DNA of 64,000 bases, from the NCBI RefSeq assembly GCF_021155765.1, contig NC_060108.1, positions 23,213,025-23,277,024 on the forward strand, written 5' to 3'. Shown here in pieces: positions 43,180-55,800 of this stretch. The DNA comes from Diprion similis. Lineage: Eukaryota; Arthropoda; Insecta; Hymenoptera; Diprionidae. Both the position numbers and the translations under genes were made by a program. The notes under the pieces are model-generated. The model was not told the DNA's origin and ran no database searches. It saw only the letters and a program-made list of their open reading frames with translations. The stretch's first letter is position 1; every line of letters starts with the position of its first letter.

Positions 43180-43185
43180 TTTATT
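43180..43185 (-). promoter_or_regulatory. Poly(A) signal of UCH37
   Basis: TTTATT on the plus strand is AATAAA on the minus strand, 143 bases after the UCH37 stop codon. Cleavage shortly after it would place the UCH37 3' end inside the opposing gene's 3' UTR. Confidence 0.45.
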
Positions 43186-43197
43186 ACTTTTTTTTTA

Positions 43198-43237
43198 AAT
43201 AAATCTACAACACGAATTCAATTGAGTATGTAATAAA
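43198..43237 (+). promoter_or_regulatory. Poly(A) signals of the TTF1-like gene
   Basis: AATAAA occurs at 43198-43203 and again at 43232-43237, about 280-310 bases after the TTF1-like stop codon and about 90-130 bases before the end of the convergent UCH37 coding region. Confidence 0.5.
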
Positions 43238-43327
43238 AAGAGTTTATCCAAATTTTTTTTATAATATTAATTTAACTGAAGGTATCGGCCAATCACCCCA
43301 CACGTTGGTACAAAGTTTGTGCCAACC

Positions 43328-44974
43328 TTAGAGTCTTTTTTGATTGTCAAATTCTCGAGTGCGTTTAGTCTCCTTTTCAATCGCTCTCTCTTTCGCTTTT
43401 TGATACAAAGGCACCAGTTTTCCCTCCTTAGCCAGTAGTTTAAGCAATTCCATTATGAGTGGCAGATAGTTATGCTTTCGCCTGATATTTTCTATTTGAT
43501 ATCTTTTAGATTTTCCAAGTTCCTCCTCAATAAGTGACTGCAAGCGAGCTATTTCAGCAGGATTTCCTGGTCCCACAGCTATCTTCTGCCGCTCGTACAA
43601 CAATTTTCGATCCGATACCAATGCCATCAGATTAAAATGGATTTCCCCTTCATTGTACCTGATGCAAATGTACAACAAATTTCAGTGTATCTCATAAAAG
43701 TGTCAAGTACGTCAAAAAAAAGCTTCGCTGATTAAATGGGCAAGTCCAAATTGATATATTGATTTTCACAAGTCAAATCATGGATTGATGGAAAAAAATT
43801 CTTGCTGTAATCTGTCTTAATCGCCTCGATTTAGAATTAATATCAGAAAAACAAAGCGAATATTTTCAATACTTGTTAATTCGCTTCTGAATGATTGGTT
43901 TAGCAGCCTGAACCCATTGGTCGCCAATGGGGCAAGGTCCAAGGTCAACAGGGCCCTCTTTAAGTCCGTCTAGCTCATACAAACGACCTTCAATTGGCAA
44001 GTAGCCGACAAAATGGAAAACGTCTTCATCCTTTGATGACTGTCTGGAATCGTACTCGAAGAGGGTTTGCCTAAAATTTATGAAGGTTTTATAATTCTTT
44101 CATCATTTCCTTAGCCGCACAATACGTTTATGCAGCCAACGAATGTATTTATGTACCTGGAAAATGAGTTGTGCACTTCTCTGATCATATCGCAATTACT
44201 TAGAGCTAGACCTCGCATATTGGCGTCAAAACTTTGGCAGAAATTTTTAAAGTCCTCAAGTGTTGTGCCCAGTGATACATCTGGATGCTTACAGTTTAGT
44301 AAAATGCTTAGAATGGCTTGTGTTGCACACGCATTGTTTATTACCTGTAAAATTAATAATTCCGATTGAAAAGTCTTCATTTCGCATAGAAGGAAACTGT
44401 TATTTTGGTAGAGTTGAGATTTATTCATTAATTATTCAATTTGATGTTACCTGTTTGGCAAAGAATATTTTTTCAAGACGGTTGTCCTGCACAATATTTC
44501 CAGATGGTTCATCGTCTTGAACCCATTTGAATAGAAATATCAATCCGTGTATCGGCCTGCAAAGTAATAACATGTAAAGAAATAGCAAGGGTAATATAAT
44601 TTTTAGGTTAACTTTCGTACGGAGTATAATGACAATGAAATATCGGACTTACTTTAGGTTTTCAAATTGCTCGTCATCAAGACTCCATAATTCTTCAACT
44701 TGTGCGCCTTTAACACCTGTAAATTCAAAAAAAATATATAGTTTGTCAATAGGAAATGAAGAAAATTTTCAAAATGTCAAACACGATTCCGAATACTCAT
44801 CGCGCCGTTGTGTTACTTCGAAATTAAAAACTAAACAACAGGTTGAAGAGGAAAAATCACAACCCAACGATTGTTGATAACTTTTATAAATTATTTACCA
44901 AATTCTTTGATTAATTCAGTAAATACACCAGGATCACTCTCGATGAGACACCAATTTCCAGCAGATTCCGCCAT
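43328..44974 (-). CDS. Uch-L5: UCH37/UCHL5 deubiquitinase of proteasome and INO80
   Basis: UCH37 removes ubiquitin at the 26S proteasome (via RPN13) and associates with INO80. Six minus-strand exons join in frame: 44974-44899, 44716-44653, 44556-44451, 44344-44157, 44070-43873, 43658-43328, giving 320 residues, near the human length of 329. The catalytic set is intact: oxyanion Gln82 (FFAKQ), Cys88 (NNACATQA), His164 (DVFHF) and Asp179 (LYELDG), the same numbers as in human UCHL5. The C-terminal part has the KEKE-rich ULD/DEUBAD tail (NYLPLIMELLKLLAKEGKL, then KAKERAIEKE). The start codon context is gcggaATGGC-like and matches the conserved AGNWCLIESDPGVFTELI opening. Its promoter faces that of the HIG1 gene across about 1 kb. 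Confidence 0.97.
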
Positions 44975-45632
44975 GTTTTTTATCGATCAGATAAGAATTA
45001 AGAAGTGTCTACGCTTGATTCATTTTCCGTGTAAAGCTGCCTTCTGATTGGTCTAAATGGCGCTTATTACCGTTTTCACGAGTGGAAAATAAGTCGGTAT
45101 TAAACTAGGGTTCTGGGAATAGACAACTCAATCTACTCGAGAGCCCATAAGCATGTTAGTGAGGCTTTTGTTTATCCCACAGGCTTCTACAGACAACTTA
45201 TTATGATTTATTCCGCAAGCCCAATTTTTTTAGTACATACATTCATTCAACGCATTCACAGATGTGGCAACTATATATTTGTACCCGCAGTGTTCATGGA
45301 AATTTAGACTGTATATAGATGCACAATATTAATACATGATTTGAATGATCTACACTCTGGCTTTGATCGCACTTTCTTCTGTTTGCATTTCAAAGTTATA
45401 GGTATACATCGGTGCTTACCGAAGTAAAAAATTTGGTATCCCGATTATGAATTACTTTGAAAGTACAAATATAGAGAAAGTTGAGTAACAAGAAGGAGGC
45501 AAACTCGGCTCGAAAAGACTGTTGCCTTCTTGTTGCACACGTTTCTTTACATAACAATCGTTTCTTCAGTCAACGTAACAATTAAGAGCCTAGCCTAGTA
45601 TAAAACGCGTCATTTCAGATTTGTTTGCGACA

Positions 45633-45710
45633 GCGCATGCGCGCAGTAGAGAAAGGACCACTTTTAATTTCTAGGAGTTAAAAGTGGTCTTTTCTGTACT
45701 CTGCGCATGC
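45633..45710. promoter_or_regulatory. Hairpin carrying a perfect NRF1-type palindrome
   Basis: The 33-base arms 45635-45667 and 45678-45710 pair with about four mismatches around a 10-base loop (about 45668-45677). The 5' end contains GCGCATGCGC (45633-45642), the NRF1/Erect-wing consensus palindrome, and the 3' end a second near-site (tgcgcatgca, 45702-45711). It lies between the divergent UCH37 and HIG1-domain genes. The hairpin could be a small MITE that brought in the sites; functional use is inferred. Confidence 0.5.
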
Positions 45711-46191
45711 ACATTCAGGGCTTACTCATTCCTATATCCATGGACTTACTCAACCGTCATAGAAAGCAATACTTTGTGTATGGAAACATGCATGAAAAAA
45801 TGCGTAAAAGATGCTCGCGTTGTAAAAATACCATTTCACTTCTATATTATTCTATGCTATTCTGTTATTTTTTGCTTTTCACCGCATCTAGTTAAAACCA
45901 ATATGATCGCTAAAGGCTAAAGCAACATCTCTGTCCAATTGTAAAGCTTTCACATTATACGTTCGTGACAACTCGCGCATATGTAAATTCCTGCTCTACC
46001 CTTGTATGTATGTACGTTCTCCGTAATTTCTACCAGCCAAAGAAGATTCTTTGCCTACAGCGAGTACATCACGTACGCATCTCGTTGCGTCTCTCCGTTG
46101 CTCTCCGTGCGCGCGGTCACGTGTTTCGGGTGAATTTTCGGACCGTGGAATATTGAAACCAGTCGGTACGCTCCTGGATCAGCATTGTCCG

Positions 46192-46199
46192 TATATAAA
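46192..46199 (+). promoter_or_regulatory. Candidate TATA box for the HIG1-domain gene
   Basis: TATATAAA sits about 30 bases upstream of an initiator-like ctcacatt (about 46219-46226) and about 350 bases before the donor of the first exon at 46549, within a locally G+C-richer stretch. Confidence 0.4.
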
Positions 46200-46545
46200 C
46201 GGTGATCAGGCACCTGACTCACATTACGTGATCCATTGCGCCGTGCGCGTCACGAGCATACCTACTATACGTCTTTTAGTTGGATTGGTAAAATTCGCGC
46301 ACGCTTTTAGTCGGCGTTGATTTTATGTAACTTGTGTCAAACATACGTCGTCCATATTAATTGTGCGCGAATCGTCAGCGTCAGTTAGGCATAGCCAAAG
46401 GGCATAGCTAGATACCCCAGATAGTCAATCGTTGGGCATGCGAATAGTTGCAAGGTCAAGTTCCGTGCGCTGACAGATCCATATTCGAACCCGAAGGAAT
46501 ACGATCCAGGGCAACAGTTTGCATCTGTTATTTGCTACAGACAAA

Positions 46546-46548
46546 ATG
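46546..46548 (+). other. Upstream ATG at the end of the HIG1-domain leader exon
   Basis: The leader exon ends acaaaATG immediately before the donor gtaaga (46549). Spliced to the acceptor at 47525 (tacag, exon start 47526), this ATG reads on in frame through 12 codons (SSEKDIRFSAVK) into the ATG at 47562, so it could add 13 residues to the protein. Confidence 0.45.
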
Positions 46549-47561
46549 GTAAGATATTAACATAATCGCTTATGCGACTTGAGCGCTGTTCATTTAATAA
46601 TTTATGTCCAATACTTCCTCCGATTTTTCCACATTGCTGAGATTGTCCATTCGATTTTCCATCGTAAGTGATATCGGCATCTCGTTGCACAAAATTGCCG
46701 TCAATACAATAGTAAATCTCTGCTTAAAGATGTAACCTTAAACTTGAAAGTGTGCCAGTGTTAGCAACGTCAATTTTTCTAAGTTGAACATTTTTAGCCG
46801 CTGAAAAAAGTGAATGAAACTTTCCGTGGTTCAGAGTCGGCTGGGGAATGATGTAACACAACGGATTATCGCGAAAATTTTTGTCGAACGTGCATCACTT
46901 GAATTATCGACTATAATCAGACAACAGTTTTTGTTTCTGACTGGCAGAGATGAACAATGCGTGTATTGAGCAATTGAAATAATCTCTGCAACACATCTTA
47001 CGGTCTAAGTGCCAAAATATAAATTTAGAGGTACATACAACAACTTTTTGTGCTCAAGGCTGTCATAGTTGAAACACGTATGAAAATTCAAATATATTAC
47101 AATTGCATATTTACAAATATTTTGTATCCAGATGCTAGTCGAATAACTTTGATTTACAATGCTCCACATATAAAATTTAACTAATGTAATATGTTGGCGG
47201 GTATTAATTTGTTATCAAAAGAAACTAGGGTTCACTTTGAAATTCACAAATTTTGACCGCTTATCAGTTATTACAATTGTGTTACATCATAGTCTGATTT
47301 GAGTCTAGTAACAGACAGCTATCTATAGACGATATCTGACAGATTTGGGTAATTAAATCTCTGAGTACCACTTTCAAGCGTTTAAAACGATCAATCAGTC
47401 AATTCGGATTAACACGTGTAGTTAATGATGTTCTAGTAGAGCGGGATTTGAGTGCATTGTCAAACCACTACACATTATTCAAATTGGAAAATTTCAGAAG
47501 CATTATCATTAGCATTTTGTTACAGAGTAGTGAAAAGGACATAAGATTTTCTGCTGTCAAA

Positions 47562-48325
47562 ATGTCTGATTCCCAAATCGGTATGTACGAAGAATCATTG
47601 GGATCCAATTTCGCTAAAAAGGCACAACAATCACCTGCTTTGGTCATCGGTAAGAATCTGTGCTGTATAATACATATTGTGTGATTTGATGCTAGTCATC
47701 CCTGACATACTTTGCTTTTGAGGTCTTAATATCGTAACTTCCTCAATGAAATCTGAATACCATGGCCATTAATTTTGCTAGTAAAATTATGCTACTTCTT
47801 TAGACAATGGAAAATTTTCCCTACGATGAAAGGTCATTTTATCTCAAAATTGTCACACTTGTATCTTGTTTTATGTAATGATGATCTAATTGATAATCAA
47901 TTGACTGAAATAGATTTAACAAAATAGGCAGAACTTCAGTTTTATCGGTGATTTCACACGAACCCAAAATTTCTATGCAATAATTGGTTACGCTGTATCA
48001 CTTTTTATAAATTCATGTAAGGTAACATAAAATTCAAATAGTAACTGAAAGTTTCAATCTTGTAAAAAAACGTTCAGGTAGTCATTACTACTGGGTGTAT
48101 AGTGAATTGCTAATGAACTTATTTCTTCTATATTCAGGTCTAGTCGGTTTGGTAGCCACTTGCGCGATCGGAGCTTACAAGTACAAACACAGAGGGACAA
48201 TGTCAACCTCTGTCTTTCTGATGCAACTCAGAGTCGCTGCACAAGGAGTAGCTATCGGAAGTCTAACGATTGGAATGACATGGTCAATGATCAATGACTA
48301 CGTCTTACACAGGAAAAAGGAATGA
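47562..48325 (+). CDS. HIG1 domain family protein (HIGD1A-like)
   Basis: HIGD1 proteins sit in the mitochondrial inner membrane and help respiratory complexes III/IV assemble and adapt to low oxygen. Two coding exons, 47562-47649 and 48138-48325, join in frame to give 91 residues from MSDSQIGMYEESLGS. The hypoxia-induced-protein domain shows a first membrane segment (about 33-48, GLVGLVATCAIGAYKY), a conserved basic loop (KHRG), the family signature QLRVAAQGVAIGSLTIGM and a C-terminal basic tail (HRKKE). The coding exon begins at 47526 after tacag. The start is taken at 47562, but an upstream in-frame ATG in the leader exon is possible. Gene symbol is left empty because several HIGD1 paralogues exist. 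Confidence 0.93.
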
Positions 48326-48367
48326 TAATGCATAGGACCTCGATGATAAACCATAATTAGAGAAATT

Positions 48368-48373
48368 AATAAA
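48368..48373 (+). promoter_or_regulatory. Poly(A) signal of the HIG1-domain gene
   Basis: AATAAA lies 43 bases after the stop codon, followed by more A-rich sequence; further hexamers may be used downstream. Confidence 0.5.
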
Positions 48374-48379
48374 AATAAA

Positions 48380-49847
48380 TATACTCCAGCAATAGAAATT
48401 ATGACAGTTACTCCTAGAATAAAGAAGAAAATCAATATTGATCAATTTTAATTTTCTTCATGAGGCATATATGTATGGCACGTTGAAAATTCTATCATTT
48501 CGATATTCTAACTAGATATTTTCTATAGTAACACTATTTATTTTCATTGCTACATTAGCATATAGGTATACATACGTATGAGTCGTTTAGACGATGATGT
48601 AGGGAATGTTCAATACATCATATCAGAAAATTTTTCGAATTCATAATTCTTGCCTAGTATAGGTACATTACGGATGAGGTTTTTGATTATTTTTTGCGAA
48701 AGCACATACAAAGCACCCAATTTTGTAATATCGAATGACATTATATATTTTACAGTAAGTACATCGAATTGTTCCTTCTTCTGTTTGTGGTTGAATTGAA
48801 TACTGATTTACATCAGTAAAAATAACAAATTTCCCTTAACATTTGAAGATTTACACAGAAATTTTGATTTTGATTTACACAGAATTTTCTATATTTCGTA
48901 TTATCTAATACTACATCTGGATGCCTCATACGTTAATCATCATACCTATAATATTTTATCAAATATATTGAATTTTGTATTATGTTTGAATAACAATGTG
49001 TATCTCAAGTGATGTATGGAAATGTAAAATTGTAAAGGCTGGACCTTTCTTTCGACGGGTTAAAATATGTTAGTTCTGATGTATGACGAATGAAAAATGA
49101 AAGAAAATATTTTTCATTATTACCACAAGCTGTGATCATTCATTGTCAAAGTGTCAACTTCGAAAAAATTTGTACATACATACATAATATGTTAGCGTGT
49201 TATTTTCAAATGTATGTCTCGCAATTTGTACGTTAATTACGTATTTATTGTACAAATTTCCTGACGCAGGGTATGAATTGTATATTATTATAGCATCTCA
49301 TAATATTTATTGTTGTATATATATTTCGTGTACAATAATACATACGTAACTGTTTATTTACATTAAAAAAAATTACATTATTATTATATTTTTCAAAGCA
49401 CTGTCTTGTACTTTGAAGGTTCAAAGCTCAATTGTGATTAGTTATAAAATCACGGAAGAATTCATATGTAATTAGTTATAATATCTCTTATCCTATCTCT
49501 CGACATTTACAATGGAATTTCCGTGGTAAGTTATAAAGTTCGTACGAATATGTGAAGTTTGTGTTTGGTTCTTCATTACTGAGCTGCTTTGGCATCTGAT
49601 CTTTTAAGAGGATTTTAAATTTTATCATCCTAATAGCCCAAATTGACATTAGACATTTTTACTCATCAGATGCAGAACAGAGCCAGATTAGAATTAGTAA
49701 TATTCATTAAAGCAGCTCTATTCGATACTTCGATTATCAACCGTGGAGATTAGGGAAGTGCGCAGGATCTGACGCTTCTATTCGGTCGTCAAGAAACCAT
49801 AACGTCAATGTAAATGTCAAAATACACGAAATACGCTAACATCAAAC
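48380..49847. other. Intergenic stretch between the HIG1 and WW-CUE genes
   Basis: AT-rich sequence without a supported gene. The last 150 bases before 49848 should contain the WW-CUE promoter; no TATA box is obvious. Confidence 0.5.
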
Positions 49848-52800
49848 ATGGCGGAACGGAACGACAGAAGTCAATTGCCACCCGGCTGGGAGTGCAGATA
49901 CGATGTTCGAAGTGGCAAATCGTACGTAATATCATAGACAATTATTCGCTGCTCATACTATCTGCACCCTTCGACATGAATTTCTTTGAAAAAAGCGTCC
50001 AACTGCACGATTTACGCGTTTGTCTCTTACGCAACATGGACCTTGCTGTGTATTTCCATGGAAGAGTATTACATCACCACGGTTAATTTCCAAATACCAA
50101 ATGTTGTTGATAAAATTAATGAAAGAAAGTTAGGCAGAAAAATGTCTCTGTACATGTTGTGTTACGATCTAAAAGCAATCTTCAGTATACGCTTTCCAAA
50201 CTGCCAACCTTTTGTTCTGTCATCAATCAATTCTTTACATATAATCAATTTATTGTTGTTATTATTACTACCATCATTATTTGTCATCCGTTATTATTCC
50301 CGAATCTTTCCTTCCGGAACCTTATCCATTATGGTTTGTTTATCTGAAAATCAATCAAAACACTATATCCGTTTTTAGTTCACTTTAATTTTGATACATT
50401 TTTTTTTGCTCTGACTAGTGAGTAGAGTATCTAAATCTATTTCTGTTATTGGCATACAGGTATTACATAAATCATTTCAACAAAACAACATCATGGGAAG
50501 ATCCTCGTGTGCGGTATTGGCAATATGCTCAATACTCACTGGCGCAAAATTCTGCGGCACCCAGTCCAGCAACTTCGACAACATTGCCAGAGTCTATACC
50601 CATGCAGGTCGGTATCGTTATTTGTTGGATGCTGATTGGCTTGGCATTTATAAGGAAGTTATAATATCTGAGAGTTTGGCAGATTAGTAAGAGTGTGAGG
50701 ATTCTCAGCTTTTATGGCCATGTTTCGTCTTGTACAGATCTGTAAACTAATATGTATTTGAATACATTAGCCTACTAACACAGAACAAGTATCGCTTATA
50801 TGGAATACGGATATAATATGGAAACTTTATTGTACAGATTTTGATATAATACAGCATCGATTTACATATGTATACCAACATGTAATATGAAATCAAGTGA
50901 ACATGTTCTATACTTATGTAATAAATGCTGTGATATTGAGAACTTGAAGCAATCACCATGGAATTGCTTATTTTGATTGGGCAATTGCGTAGCTTTTTAC
51001 ATTCATTGAAAGTTCGAAATTTCGAATGCATATGCGGTGAAGACTGATTATACAATACAATTTCTTACATTGTGAAATTACATTATTGATCCATCTGATG
51101 CAATATTTACCTACATTACTACTAAACCTGCTTATAACAACTTTAATTTAGCTGTAGAAAGACGGCGCTATGGGGAACAAAACTAGTAGCAATGATAAAA
51201 ACTCACGTAATTAAACACAGATAGTAAAATTTCCAAAAATGATTTATCTACTGTGATAAAACTGCTTCATCGGAAATCTTTTTTTAAAAACATCAGTCTC
51301 CATGCACAGTACGTCTTCCGACAGCATTCATATCGCCACTGATTTCCCAAGTGTTGATCAGTTTGAAATTTCAATTTGTAACAACATTATCCTCACAGGA
51401 TATTAAAATCTTTGCACCCTCCTGGCAGCAGTAAATTAGACTACACTAAAAATCTCAGTTGCACTCTTATTGTAAGCTTTTTATGTATTGATGTGAATGA
51501 AAAGATATGGAAATTTTAAGACGAAAATATAATATTCTAGAGCAAACATTAACTATTTGTTATTTACTATGCTATACGCATGCTGCTTTGGGATCTGGCA
51601 ACTAAAATTGGTGCGACAACAGAGTGGCGGAGGTGGTGGAACTGGTAGTTATCTGGGATATGCAAGCACTTATAGGGCACCACAGGTGTATCCAACACCA
51701 TCGCCTTATCGTAATCCACAACCCGCATTTTTATCACCAGGTGTACAGGTGGGTCAAGTATTGGAGAGAATCGCTACATAGATGTGCTAATGCTTTTCAG
51801 GAAATTTTCTGTGAATTGATTCTCATACGAAGTATCACATTTTTTTCTTTGTACACAAATATCTATTTTACTGCTGACAGTGCGTGTAAAGAAAAGACAA
51901 AATTTTATCCTAACAAGGGTACTTAGATTTGAGGCAGAAGTTTTATTCCTGAATCTTGCTTAGATTCAGATTTTATAATCGGAGTTTAACACATGTCATA
52001 TTTACTTAATATTCATATTTTTTTTTTCAAATTTGCAATTGCTATGATTTTGTACTACAATTTAAAGCAAATATAAATTTAAATAAAAGCATCGGTATCT
52101 AGTAACGCTGTGATCTAAAAGTATTGCCGTGAAGATGAGTTTGTGAATTAAATTTTTGCTTCAACTTGAAATGAATTTCTTTAGTTAACTTTAATGCTTG
52201 TATTTTAATTTTTGAAATCCATACAAAATGTTGTGTCTTTTATTTTCAATGCCAAAATAGATATTTGCTCGTAAGAAGGAAGAGTTGAACAACTTATTTA
52301 CATGTGAAAATCCTCCAAGATTGGGCGTATTGTAATTGTTTAATATATGAGTTGCGCGTATGTTACAGAATACGTATAGGTGAACACGCTATTTATTCAG
52401 ATAAATAAACGTATTTATATAATTTGAACAGGAATTCAAGACTCCAATGTCATCAAGATCAATAAGCGCGATGATGAACAGATTAGGTGAAATGGCAATC
52501 AACTCAACAACACCTGTTCGGATTATGGAAACTAACTTGAACCAAAATGTGGACACAGAGGTTCAAGTAGCTAGGATCAACGCTATGTTCCCTACTGTCT
52601 CAGATACTCACATTCGGCTGTTATTAAAAAAGTAAGTATTTCATTTATGTGTACTTCCTGATTTTCTATTATAAATATTTCAAAGAACATGATTTATACA
52701 TTGCAATTTGACGAAATTTTAGTTACTTGTATCTTGTGTAAAGTCCAATTGTTGAGCTTTTACCAACAACATGTTTATATTGTTCTACCACTGGCGATCT

Positions 52801-55800
52801 TACTTTTACACTGCTTTTACTTCGGCAATGTTGTGTATACTCATTATCAACTTTACTAATTAACTAACATTATTAACCACCATAAACTTTTAAAGTAGGT
52901 AGGCTTCAATCTATTTTGACACAATGTTCTTACGGTGTACCAGAGTAATGAGAAAATAATTTTCAGCTATACAAGGTTGATTTCACGATTCGTTAAATTT
53001 CTACCGATCTCATATGATTGAAAATTTTTGCAGTTACAGATTATAACCCCAGTATATGTTGAAGTAGGTAAAAACATGTAAACGCCCTACTTCAACTTTT
53101 GTTCTCATTAATTTACCGATTTTTTTTTCTGAATATAAATTCGATCTGATGGGTATTTCAACAATATGAATCCAACGTACAATCTCATCAGAATATAGTT
53201 CAATATGCGACAATATGTGTAATAAGTTATCATACAGAAAACAGGTAGAAGCGAAATCTCTACGTGAAGTTCATGGAATCTATTTATTATTCTGTTCATT
53301 GATGAATGGTACACTTAGGTTCACAGAAACCTATAGCTAACAGAATATCGTTTTTGTTCTTCTCGGAATCCACAAATTTGACTTTAGAATTTTTCCAAAA
53401 TGAGTACATGCAAAAAAAAATTGTTACACATGATTGAGGTTTTGTGGGACGTTTAAAGCTTCAGTGTACCATAATAAACTTCATTTCTGTTAAACATCAC
53501 TCTTGCAGGGTGGAATAAAGTTGCCAGAAATGATGGGTTTCTTTGTACTCTTCCTTGCAATGTTTGCACCACAGCTTCATTTGGCATGTTCCATTTTTAC
53601 CTATTCCGTAATTAATCTCTGAGATCTTGAAAAAAGGAACATCTTTTGTAAACATTTTTCAAACATTCCGGATTTTAAATGATGTACAGAATGATATCAA
53701 AATGCTCTTAAAATAATGCGTCTGCAATGTACTTTGTAAAGTTCCGCTTTTTCACACAGTTTATTCATTTATTATTCTTTCTACAAGTCGTTAATGCGAT
53801 ATAAACTCTGTCTTACTTTGTATTTCGAATGTTTCTAGTTCTAAGTCAGCAGCAAATGTATTTCAGATACCACAACAGAGCAGCAGTAGTGGTGAGTGCT
53901 CTTCAAGTTGAAAAGCATCCTCTATGCGCACCGGGACCTTGTACACCTGTGGCAGTACATGCGCCCAATGCTATACCACGATGGCGCCTTCCAGCTCACG
54001 CCATACATGCTGCGCTGACTTTAAGTCCGCCTCGAGGGGGCAGGCAACCCCCTCATTCCCCAAAAATGAAACTTAGGTTCCTATACATACTTTCAGTCTC
54101 ACCAAATCTGGATGCTCGATGTTAATATCGTATTTTGCTGTTAAATTGGGATCTATATTCGTGGATTTTTTGTTTTTTTTTCAAAAATCATTCCGCTATT
54201 GTAGTTGCAAAAATTCATCGTTAGTTATTACCCGTAGTTTTGCAAACTTGGCCCATAAAATTTTATAAAATACCAATATTGGTAGAATGAAAAAAATCTC
54301 TAACAAATATAAATCCCATGGATGTACAATCTGTTTCAGCGCAGTGTAGCCATGTAGCATGACTCCAGAGTCCCTGCTCTACATTTTGTTACCCAGGATG
54401 TTGTGAATTATCTTATGGGCATCATAAACTTGCAATTAAGCAATTTACGATAAAATGATTTCAACGAATCTGAAAATATCTAAATACTTGCAGAGAAAAC
54501 ATTTGTTATGATTCATTCGAAAGAGCTAATAAGATATTAGTTCACATCACCCACACTAGATTATTCTTTGTTTAAATAATTTTCTTGGTAGATTGACTTT
54601 ATATAGTTTCCCATGATTTGAAATAATAATGTAAGATCATTTTTAATTCTTATTTTACGCAAAGCAGGTAGTTGGTATGCATTGAGTGATGCAATATATT
54701 GCATAGTAATAACTTTTCAAATACTTCAGGTTCATTATAATTTATTTCTACCAATGCAACACTTTCTCACTGTTTCAAAAACAGGTACCAAGATATATTA
54801 CGTTACTTGTATGATCGACTGCCAAATATCAATTATTATCTAGTTTACTTTATTGAATATGTTGTAACATACAATTTTTCGTATTTATATTGCACTCTTG
54901 ATCTTTTTAATCGTTTTTAGATCTTATTTTGACTTTATATTCTGTTGTTCTTCTCAATTTCAGTTTCCGCGTCGTTAATGGTATCTTGCGCATTGAGTCA
55001 TTAGTATGCAATTGAAGATCAAAGCCTGGTCATAGGTTGGTTTAATTTTCGTTATGGGTTCACCTAATTTTGGAAGATGATTTTTATTTTATATTGGTGG
55101 TGGTAATTGGACTTTGATGATCTGATTTTTATGTCTCGATATTAGCTGGAGAACGATACGAATTAATGAATTTTACAGCTTAACGTTTGAAATTCGAGTA
55201 ATGAGGATGAGACATAAATTGTGTAGCAAATTATACAAAGAAATAAGTCGTACGATAAAATTTTGAATCTGTGAAATTCATTTAATTGTATAAATAACGA
55301 GAAAATAATTAATCATTGACGCAGCATGACTGTATGAGCATGTGCATTGTATTTTCATAAAATCACGGTTAATTATTCTATTTATAATACTGTGTACAAA
55401 CTAACCATCTAACAATTCTGATTAATAGAATGCAATTAATATATGAAATGCCTGCTGTAATAGTGTCTTGTGAATGTTGGTTGTATTATTGCTGTGTGCA
55501 ATCACATGTGCATACCATGTTAGATGAAGTCTATAATCTTTCTAATCAGTGTTAAAATGGAGACATCAAAATAACAGTTCCCTTCATACTGTTGGAAGTT
55601 TCGAAATTTCAAGTGAGATCATATTTTATATGAATGATAATACAATTCATATAAAATCATTAATATTTTTCAATTTAATATTATAGTGTCTGCATTAAAA
55701 TCATTCGAACAAAACAATTACTACATTGGACCTTGGTTATGATGTAGAGTAGACTAATATTAATGTTCTAAAAATAGTTTATTGTATGTGAAATAGCTGA

